From assembly GCA_933226995.1 (NCBI GenBank), contig CAKOFP010000118.1:1-6403 (forward strand): a stretch of 6,403 nucleotides of DNA, written 5' to 3'. Below are positions 1-5,133 of this stretch, in pieces. Source of the DNA: Candidatus Nitrosopolaris rasttigaisensis (GTDB taxonomy: Archaea; Thermoproteota; Nitrososphaeria; Nitrososphaerales; Nitrososphaeraceae). Every line of letters starts with the position of its first letter. Position 1 is the stretch's first letter. The translations under genes were made by a program, and so were the position numbers. The notes under the pieces are model-generated. The model was not told the origin of the DNA, made no database searches, and saw only the letters and a program-made list of their open reading frames with translations.

Positions 1-639
1 GTTGTACATGCCTCGACTACTGGCGGTGAGAAGTATAAGGTAGAGACCGAAATAGTCGTCCACGGAGCAGGTCGAGTTCCAGAAATTGATGACCTCGAAT
101 TAGCCGCAGCTGGCGTACAACGCGAGGATAAGAAGGGTGTAAAAGTGAACGAATACCTTCAAAGCGTTTCCAATCCAGCAGTTTATGCAGCCGGCGATGC
201 AGCAGAAAGTGGAGGGCTACCGTTGACTCCTATTGCTGCATATGAAGGAGAGATCGTCGCCACTAATCTGCTTGAAGGAAACCACATCAAACCTAACTAC
301 AGAGGGGTTCCTAGCGTGGTATTTACGATTCCCCCATTGGCATCAGTTGGTCTACAAGAAGATGCAGCGAGAAAACAGGGTCTGCATTTTAGAATTAATA
401 AAGCAAATACATCTAGTTGGTATTCTTCTAGGCGTGTGGGCGAAAATCATTCGGGATATAAGGTGTTGATTGATGAAGACAATGATCTTATATTAGGTGC
501 GCAAGTATTGGGTCCACATGCTGAAGAAGTAATCAATATATTTGCCATAGCGATACGATTGGGACTCAAAGCTGGAGAGATCAAACAAGCTATCTTTTCC
601 TATCCAACAAACTCATCTGACATCAGCTATATGTTATAA
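1..639 (+). CDS. Class I pyridine nucleotide-disulfide oxidoreductase-like flavoprotein, C-terminal part (5' end outside window)
   Basis: The frame is open from base 1 to a TAA at 637-639, giving the last 212 residues of a protein that begins upstream; internal GTG/ATG codons are not the true start. In order: the end of the NAD(P)H domain with GAGRVP at residues 22-27; the second FAD-contact motif VYAAGDAAE around residues 61-69; and a dimerisation domain from about residue 103 (VPSVVFTIPPLASVG). This is the layout of the glutathione, mercuric and dihydrolipoamide reductase superfamily, soluble FAD enzymes that use NAD(P)H. The C-terminus reads YPTNSSDISYM from residue 201, where disulfide reductases normally have HPTxxE with the catalytic His-Glu pair. 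Tyr occupies the His position, so the substrate is probably not a classical disulfide. The N-terminal FAD site and any CxxxxC lie outside the window. The superfamily is secure; the substrate is unknown. Confidence 0.9.
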   Translation, partial: VVHASTTGGEKYKVETEIVVHGAGRVPEIDDLELAAAGVQREDKKGVKVNEYLQSVSNPAVYAAGDAAESGGLPLTPIAAYEGEIVATNLLEGNHIKPNYRGVPSVVFTIPPLASVGLQEDAARKQGLHFRINKANTSSWYSSRRVGENHSGYKVLIDEDNDLILGAQVLGPHAEEVINIFAIAIRLGLKAGEIKQAIFSYPTNSSDISYML

Positions 640-806
640 TCAAAGTGAGGGAGTTATAGTCAAGCGAATATTAAGCCCAACCAAGAAAATTGAAAGGTCG
701 ATCATAATTTAACGTCAAAACATCCTAACTATTAACAAACCAACGAAAAAATTGTTTTATTCGAGTAAGATCGTGATTTCAAGTCGTTATTCACCCTTGG
801 TCAGGA

Positions 807-833
807 TTTTTTTCTATGCTTTTTTCTTTGTTT
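807..833 (+). terminator. T-tract terminator candidate
   Basis: Seven consecutive T (807-813), then six T (820-825), then further T-rich sequence lie about 170 bases after the stop of the upstream flavoprotein gene. Archaeal RNA polymerase terminates at T-rich tracts on the coding strand, usually without a required hairpin, and I see no strong stem before this one. A long 3' untranslated region would be implied. Confidence 0.4.
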
Positions 834-861
834 GTAAGAACGCTAGAATCTACTCTTCATA

Positions 862-876
862 TTCTATATTATAGAA
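862..876. repeat. 15-bp perfect palindrome (7-bp arms, 1-bp centre)
   Basis: TTCTATA at 862-868 and its exact reverse complement TATAGAA at 870-876 flank a single T. Pairing does not extend outward. The size and symmetry would suit a dimeric regulator, but such AT-rich palindromes also arise by chance, and no gene start lies close by. Confidence 0.3.
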
Positions 877-1364
877 GCAGACAGGTGGACCCAAAAAAAG
901 CAAATACAGCGATTACTTGCAAATTATTATTTTGATGCCTATCAGAACTATTCCTAGACTGTATATATTGATGGATTTCCGATACCAATTTGGCATTCGT
1001 TTGAGATTTATTTTGCTTACTGTGGTGCTCATCTTAGAGGAAATATGATATCTCCTTTGCTTACCAAGCTTGTGTATGCATTTGTATATGAACCCACATG
1101 GTCAACGGGCTCAGAGGGATGCAAATGAAAATTCAGCCGTGTCTCAACCACTCACATAATTCTTCGAACGTAGTAAAATATAACGCAATATTATCAACTT
1201 TCCTATCTTATAAAGACTACCATCATTATGTCTTAAACCGGTTTCTTTGTTCATAGCCCATATAGCATTCGCTAAAGTGCCTAGCCATACTTATATTTCG
1301 TGTTCCAGCGAAATCGAATGCTTAACAATATCGCAATATGCTTTCACTAAAAGTTTTTACCGTT

Positions 1365-1372
1365 GATAAATA
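1365..1372 (+). promoter_or_regulatory. Possible archaeal TATA box (GATAAATA)
   Basis: A TATA-like octamer lies in the last AT-rich stretch before the GC rise. An archaeal start about 25 bases downstream would fall near 1395 and give a leader of roughly 40 bases to the ATG at 1437. If real, a resident promoter drives the acquired gene and may once have served the cyclase gene now beginning at 3238. The assignment rests on spacing and composition alone. Confidence 0.22.
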
Positions 1373-1436
1373 GCTGAGAATCTGTGAATCATGTTAGTGG
1401 AAGAGACGTCGGAGGACTCTTCGAACGGACAACCGC

Positions 1437-3116
1437 ATGACCGACACACCGCCGCGAACACCACTTCCGCGGCCTACGGCTCCCGATGAAACATTCCCAA
1501 CCTTGAGTGCGGCTCAGATCGCCCGCGTCGCTTCTCGCGGAAAGGTGCGACGAGTCGAGTTAGGTGATGTTCTTCTCAGAGCTGGAGAGCACGCGGAGCA
1601 GTTCTTCGTCGTGACCGCCGGTCGCATCGAGATCGTTCGGGAGACGGCAGCCGGCGAACAACTCGTGATCGACCTTCTCCCCGGCCAGTTCAGCGGCGAA
1701 GTCAGCACGCTTTCGGGTCGTCGAGCACTTGTCACTCTTCGCGCCGTCGAAAAAGGGGAAGTCATCGAAATCGGCCGCGACGAGTTATTGGCGCTCGTAC
1801 AGACCGACAGCGAACTGAGCGAGATCTTTGTCAGGGCGTACCTCCTCCGCCGGGTCAGTCTCATTGCCTACGGAATCGGCGATGTCGTGCTCGTCGGATC
1901 GATGCATTCACCAGGGACGCTGCGCATCAAGGAATTCCTTACACGGAACAGACATCCGTATAACTACATCGACCTCGATCAGGACGCCGGCGTTCAGGAA
2001 TTGCTCGACCGGTTCCGTGTCGGTGTGGACGATGTCCCTGTGTTGATTTGCCGCGGGACGGTCGTGTTGCGGAATCCCACCAACGGCGAGGTTGCTGGCT
2101 GTCTCGGATTCAACGACGCCATCGACCAGACGCACATACGTGATGTCGCCATTGTCGGCGCCGGGCCATCGGGACTGGCGGCAGCCGTCTACGGTGCGTC
2201 GGAAGGGCTTGACGTTGTGATGGTCGAAATGAACTCCCCCGGCGGCCAGGCCGGGTCGAGTTCGAAAATCGAGAATTATCTGGGCTTTCCGACCGGAATT
2301 TCCGGACAGGAGCTTGCAGACAGAGCCTACACGCAGGCACAGAAATTCGGGGCGCAGATCATCGTTGCAAAAGCCGCGACGCATCTCACATGCAACCGCA
2401 AACCGTACGTGATCGAGTTCGATGACGGCTCGCATGTCACTGCGCGGGCGGTGATCGTGGCGAGTGGCGCGGAGTATCGACGGCTTTCAGTCGATGAGCC
2501 GTTGCGGTTTGAGGGTGCGGGTGTGTACTACGGTGCGACATTCGTCGAGGCGCAGATGTGTCAGGGCCAAGACCTGATCGTAGTCGGCGGCGCCAACTCG
2601 GCGGGACAGGCTGCCGTCTTTCTCGGGTCCACAGCCCGACGCGTTCACATGCTTGTCCGATCCGAGGGATTGGCGAAGAGCATGTCGCGCTATCTGATTC
2701 GGCGGATCGAAGAGAGCCAGACGATTGTCGTCCACCCGCATACGGTAATCGAGGCTCTCGAGGGCGATGCGCATCTCGAGCGCGTGCGCTGGCGGGACAC
2801 GCAGTCTGGACTGGTCGAAACGCACGACGTCCAGCATGTGTTTGTCATGATGGGAGCCGTTCCTAATACGCGGTGGGTCACTGGTTGCCTCTCACTCGAT
2901 CCACGAGGTTTTATCAAGACCGGGCCCGATCTCTCGCGCGACGATCTGGTCGGGGCCAGTTGGCCGCTCACACGAGCACCGCATCTGCTCGAGACGAGCG
3001 TTCCCGGCATCTTTGCTGTCGGCGACGTGCGCGGCGGAAACGTCAAGAGGGTTGCGTCCGCGGTCGGTGAGGGCTCGATTGCGGTATCCTTCGTGCACCA
3101 AGTCCTGCACGAGTAA
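1437..3116 (+). CDS. Cyclic nucleotide-binding, thioredoxin-fold and thioredoxin-reductase-like fusion flavoprotein
   Basis: The product has 559 residues in three parts. Residues about 20-140 form a cNMP-binding (CRP-type) domain with a phosphate-binding-cassette-like stretch SGEVSTLSGRRALV at 86-99. Residues about 148-228 form a glutaredoxin/thioredoxin-like fold with the expected cis-Pro (DDVPVLIC, Pro201), but Ser-Met-His-Ser-Pro-Gly replaces a CxxC. Residues 235-559 form a thioredoxin-reductase-like FAD/NAD(P)H module with GAGPSG at 241-246, GGANSAG at 384-390 (usually GGGNSAG) and FAVGDVRGG at 526-534. The usual CATC is replaced by GATFVEAQMC (366-375), so it should not reduce thioredoxin by the classical route; ligand-gated NAD(P)H oxidation is an inference. 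Such fusions are typical of bacteria. No upstream in-frame ATG, GTG or TTG exists before the stop at 1395, so 1437 is the start. GGAGGA at 1411-1416 is rather far away (20 bases) and sits in the loop of a GAAGAG/CTCTTC stem. GC-rich composition and Arg codons (CGN) differ sharply from both neighbours, indicating transfer. Confidence 0.93.
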   Translation: MTDTPPRTPLPRPTAPDETFPTLSAAQIARVASRGKVRRVELGDVLLRAGEHAEQFFVVTAGRIEIVRETAAGEQLVIDLLPGQFSGEVSTLSGRRALVTLRAVEKGEVIEIGRDELLALVQTDSELSEIFVRAYLLRRVSLIAYGIGDVVLVGSMHSPGTLRIKEFLTRNRHPYNYIDLDQDAGVQELLDRFRVGVDDVPVLICRGTVVLRNPTNGEVAGCLGFNDAIDQTHIRDVAIVGAGPSGLAAAVYGASEGLDVVMVEMNSPGGQAGSSSKIENYLGFPTGISGQELADRAYTQAQKFGAQIIVAKAATHLTCNRKPYVIEFDDGSHVTARAVIVASGAEYRRLSVDEPLRFEGAGVYYGATFVEAQMCQGQDLIVVGGANSAGQAAVFLGSTARRVHMLVRSEGLAKSMSRYLIRRIEESQTIVVHPHTVIEALEGDAHLERVRWRDTQSGLVETHDVQHVFVMMGAVPNTRWVTGCLSLDPRGFIKTGPDLSRDDLVGASWPLTRAPHLLETSVPGIFAVGDVRGGNVKRVASAVGEGSIAVSFVHQVLHE

Positions 3117-3119
3117 TGA

Positions 3120-3194
3120 GTGCCGACCTTGATCATGCACGGCGACGACGATCAGATTGTGCCGATCAACGCCGACCTACTCGCGTTCATCTAA
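3120..3194 (+). pseudogene. Remnant of an alpha/beta hydrolase (non-haem chloroperoxidase type) with internal deletion
   Basis: Directly after the TAA and a TGA (3117-3119), the same frame reads VPTLIMHGDDDQIVPI followed at once by NADLLAFI and TAA. The first part matches the strand and loop carrying the catalytic acid in chloroperoxidase-like alpha/beta hydrolases (HGDxDxxVP). The second matches the very C-terminal helix of the same family. In intact members some 35-40 residues lie between them, including the catalytic His (HG motif), so that stretch is missing and the nucleophile region is absent too. No start codon serves the fragment. After the stop the frame continues GC-rich as EQKGFIPAPGKTK to about 3230, so the TAA could be a later nonsense mutation. 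It is non-functional by itself and shares the base composition of the preceding gene, so both probably arrived together. Confidence 0.7.
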
Positions 3195-3237
3195 GAACAG
3201 AAAGGCTTCATTCCGGCGCCCGGGAAGACCAAATATA

Positions 3238-3768
3238 ATGAAGCAGAAAATGACAAGTCGTACCACTTATGATTACATCCTTTACGTAGATGTAGTTGAC
3301 TCATCGAAAAATGAGCTCGACTTAAATCGTCAGATATTCAAAATGAACGCGTTCAACAGGATACTTTGTGAAATCCTACAACATTCGATTACTTATGACT
3401 TTACAAAAAAGTGGAATATTGCCTACAAGGCATCAACCGTAGACGATGCAGTGTTCTGTTCTAGAGATCCAACAGATCCGTTTGTACTATCAATTATGCT
3501 TCATACTCAGCTTCATGGTTATAATGAAAAAATGTCTAATGATTTGGAGAAGATACAAGTTAGAATAGGCATCAGTGGTGGAGAAACGATGACCGCAACT
3601 GATAACGATGGAAAAACAATGGCGACTTGGGGGAGGGACATGATATTAGCAAAAAGGATCATGGATAAGCGTACCACAAACCATATCCTATCGAGCGAAC
3701 AAGTTGCACAGCAAGTCAGACAGCTGAATACAGGATATAAGTTCATTGACATGGGAGCATGGAGATAG
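3238..3768 (+). CDS. Class III nucleotidyl cyclase-like domain protein, probably truncated by frameshift
   Basis: From ATG 3238 the product is 176 residues; ATG 3250 is an alternative, and the frame upstream is the unrelated GC-rich block. Cyclase-homology landmarks are visible: YVDVVDSS at 16-23, with Asp18 at the first metal position; YKASTVDDAVF at 63-73, with Asp69 at the second metal position and Lys64 just before it; VRIGISGG at 108-115; and WGRDMILAKRIM at 131-142 followed by ILSSEQV. In the last motif the transition-state Asn is replaced (Ile136), while Arg140 is kept. The protein stops at DMGAWR, short of the final strands. A one-base shift near 3754 reads EHGDSKGVLLSLPSEGN and stays open to a TAG near 3887, suggesting the original tail. 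No membrane segment or sensor domain is present, so a soluble enzyme making a cyclic nucleotide is the expected family role. Activity and substrate are doubtful here. The GC boundary falls only a few bases before the start, so its native promoter may be lost. Confidence 0.75.
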   Translation: MKQKMTSRTTYDYILYVDVVDSSKNELDLNRQIFKMNAFNRILCEILQHSITYDFTKKWNIAYKASTVDDAVFCSRDPTDPFVLSIMLHTQLHGYNEKMSNDLEKIQVRIGISGGETMTATDNDGKTMATWGRDMILAKRIMDKRTTNHILSSEQVAQQVRQLNTGYKFIDMGAWR

Positions 3769-3889
3769 TAAAGGTGTTCTCCTTTCTCTTCCAAGTGAAG
3801 GAAACGAGGTTGGAGGTGGAGATCGAATTAACAAACATGATAAGTGCTGTCGGCAGCTGGTGAAAAAGCGCTTTGCTTCATAGCTTTTG
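3755..3889 (+). pseudogene. Out-of-frame probable C-terminal tail of the cyclase-like gene
   Basis: The frame beginning GAG at 3755 overlaps the last codons of the cyclase-like gene and continues for about 44 residues. It has a Lys-Gly in GDSKGVLL where cyclase-homology domains carry their last conserved Lys-Gly-containing strand. It has no start codon and makes sense only as a continuation of the upstream frame. I infer a one-base indel, or a small deletion, around 3752-3765. A sequencing error would look identical. Confidence 0.4.
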
Positions 3890-3930
3890 AAAAACCTTAA
3901 CTATTTGACTAATGATAGTAAGTGTGATCA

Positions 3931-4104
3931 ATGCCTTCTACTGCAGAAGGACAACTAAACCCTTCTGTTATTGAGCAGTCACCAATTAAAAATGAATGGA
4001 AATGCAATGTCTGTGGTAAGATATTTGTGAGTCTGTATATATTGAATTATCATAAACTATTAGAACATAGTGAATCTAAGAGACCACCGATAGGTGTTGC
4101 ATAA
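3931..4104 (+). CDS. Small single C2H2 zinc-finger protein (57 residues)
   Basis: ATG 3931 to TAA 4102-4104 encodes 57 residues. After a polar N-terminal stretch of about 22 residues comes one classical finger: Cys25-x2-Cys28-x12-His41-x4-His46, with aromatic Trp23 before the first Cys and Phe32 in the core. The tail is short (SESKRPPIGVA). Small C2H2 proteins are abundant in Nitrososphaeria and are presumed to bind nucleic acid or protein, but their roles are mostly unknown and none can be assigned here. GTGATC at 3924-3929 resembles an archaeal ribosome-binding site but ends only one base before the ATG, so translation from a short leader is as likely. The gene is AT-rich like its surroundings and lies 184 bases before a second C2H2 gene on the same strand. 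Confidence 0.72.
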   Translation: MPSTAEGQLNPSVIEQSPIKNEWKCNVCGKIFVSLYILNYHKLLEHSESKRPPIGVA

Positions 4105-4287
4105 ACTTGAAGTCAACTCCAAAGATCAGACTTGTCTCTCACATAACTTCATCTAAAAAATTAGGAAGCGTGCTCTGCTTTAGACCTGACTCATTAGTGA
4201 GATTATGTATATTAGAGAGAGTGCTTCTAAAAGGACTATCAAAAGCATACGCATTTTAAGCATTTATGTAATGAGGTCATAAAAGCA

Positions 4288-4677
4288 ATGATCATAAGGT
4301 TAGATCTAACTTTCCTCAGTGGAAACATAAGATCCGTAATAGTTAATTCTGAAGAGATTAAATCATGTTCCATTGACTATACTACTAATCGTACCAATTC
4401 TGCTGTGGCAGATCAGCATGCTCCTAATACAATTATTACTCTTGATTATAAGAAAAAGTCATTAGACGATTTTAAGGTCATCCTACAAGACATACTCGCA
4501 AGAAACCATCTAGACAACTTTACAATAGCTGAAGATACAGAAGCTGAAAACACAATTGCAATACTCAGAGAAGGGGATCTTGAACAATTCGGAATATATG
4601 TTTGCAAGCATTGTGGAAGCACCTTTAAGAGCATTGATGAAAGAATCCTTCATGAAAGAATACACTATTTTGTATGA
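4288..4677 (+). CDS. C2H2 zinc-finger-tailed small protein (129 residues)
   Basis: The protein has about 105 residues that I do not recognise (mixed, with a Thr/Asn-rich middle and an acidic segment AEDTEAENT), followed by a C-terminal classical finger. That finger begins YVCKHCGSTF and follows Cys-x2-Cys-x12-His-x3-His, ending four residues before the stop or nearly so. The N-terminal part may be a small alpha/beta domain, but that is a guess from alternating hydrophobics (IIRLDLTFL, TIITLDY). The start is ATG 4288. GAGGT at 4273-4277 lies ten bases upstream, and TTTTAAG at 4254-4260 would suit a TATA box for a near-leaderless message. A role in DNA or RNA binding is suggested by the finger only. 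It is a tandem neighbour of the 57-residue C2H2 gene, although the two proteins look alike only in the finger. Confidence 0.82.
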   Translation: MIIRLDLTFLSGNIRSVIVNSEEIKSCSIDYTTNRTNSAVADQHAPNTIITLDYKKKSLDDFKVILQDILARNHLDNFTIAEDTEAENTIAILREGDLEQFGIYVCKHCGSTFKSIDERILHERIHYFV

Positions 4678-5133
4678 TAGTAAAACCAAACCCCTGAAAT
4701 GGCTCATAGAGAAATTGCAGTAAACACTGAGTTAGTACGTAGGAATTTAAAGATGGTTGTAATTTTATGTAAAGTCATTAGTGTCTAGACTACCATATGA
4801 ATTCTGAAGAAATAATCGAGGTCGATTTATCGCAATAAATTACAGGCGGAGTGACTTAGCAGCTTCCGATACTCTTGGAGAACTAAATAAAGACCCACCC
4901 GCGGCCTGTGTGCTTAATTTATCATTGGCGAGTGCTTGTTGTGCCGCTTGTGATAGTGCGATAAACACTGATTGTAGTTTCAGTTGTGGTTGTGGTTGTG
5001 ATTCTTAAATAAATTGCTCTTGCTGTTTCCTTAGAGTCCTCAATACGGCTAGAGAACTTGCATATGGCGCATTCTGCTACAACAAAACTGCAATAGGCAG
5101 CATACATAGCTTTTGGTATCCAAATTACTGGAT
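4678..5133. other. Mostly non-coding spacer between convergent genes, with a Thr-codon-rich patch
   Basis: The spacer separates the plus-strand zinc-finger gene from the minus-strand CHRD gene, so both 3' ends face it. A plus frame at 4699-4788 (29 codons) has no ribosome-binding site and no recognised homology. The minus frame 5107-4922 (61 codons) is Thr-rich and is listed separately. A small GC-richer patch surrounds 4895-4960. I see no RNA gene or clear terminator stem. Confidence 0.5.
4922..5107 (-). CDS. Doubtful Thr-rich small reading frame (61 residues)
   Basis: The frame starts 26 bases beyond the stop of the CHRD gene on the same strand. It has a Cys-containing first half (two Cys as CAIC) and a second half rich in Thr (ITTTTTTETTIS). 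I recognise no family. The Thr run comes from TTGTGG-type repeats on the plus strand at about 4974-5003, the same word that builds the Thr tail of the CHRD protein. It could therefore be a small tail-like product, a decayed duplicate of that tail, or a spurious frame kept open by the repeat. No ribosome-binding site decides the matter. Confidence 0.2.
   Translation of the reverse strand: MYAAYCSFVVAECAICKFSSRIEDSKETARAIYLRITTTTTTETTISVYRTITSGTTSTRQ

Larger units (their letters stand above)
640..1436. other. AT-rich intergenic spacer without a convincing gene
   Basis: Nearly 800 bases separate the flavoprotein from the GC-rich gene. I found no reading frame of 60 or more codons and no recognisable tRNA T-arm or other RNA signature. 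The best small frame is 1045-1128 (27 codons, ATG, AGAGG four bases upstream), which resembles nothing I know and is probably chance. The spacer contains a T-rich tract at 807-833 and a 15-bp palindrome at 862-876. From about 1397 the base composition rises abruptly, so the last 40 bases belong with the downstream gene. Confidence 0.7.

Noticed and set aside
1045..1128. 27-codon plus frame with AGAGG upstream
   Set aside because: Too short, no recognisable motif, and expected by chance in an 800-base spacer.
1508..3140. Several long minus-strand and alternate-frame reading frames across the flavoprotein gene
   Set aside because: They overlap a gene with clear domain motifs, have Arg/Ser/Pro-rich low-complexity composition and exist because GC-rich DNA lacks stop codons.
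3116..3236. Small plus-strand frame with ATG overlapping the flavoprotein stop (TAATG)
   Set aside because: Its translation is Arg-rich and unlike any family, whereas the adjacent frame shows clear hydrolase motifs; the overlap is probably coincidental.
3157..3237. Upstream extension of the cyclase-like frame
   Set aside because: The extension lies in the GC-rich block, is Arg/Ser-rich, and the cyclase fold signature begins only after ATG 3238.
3519..3794. Minus-strand 91-codon frame
   Set aside because: It is antisense to the cyclase-homology motifs and shows no family features.
4446..4707. Minus-strand frames opposite the second zinc-finger gene
   Set aside because: They are shadows of a gene with a clear C2H2 motif.
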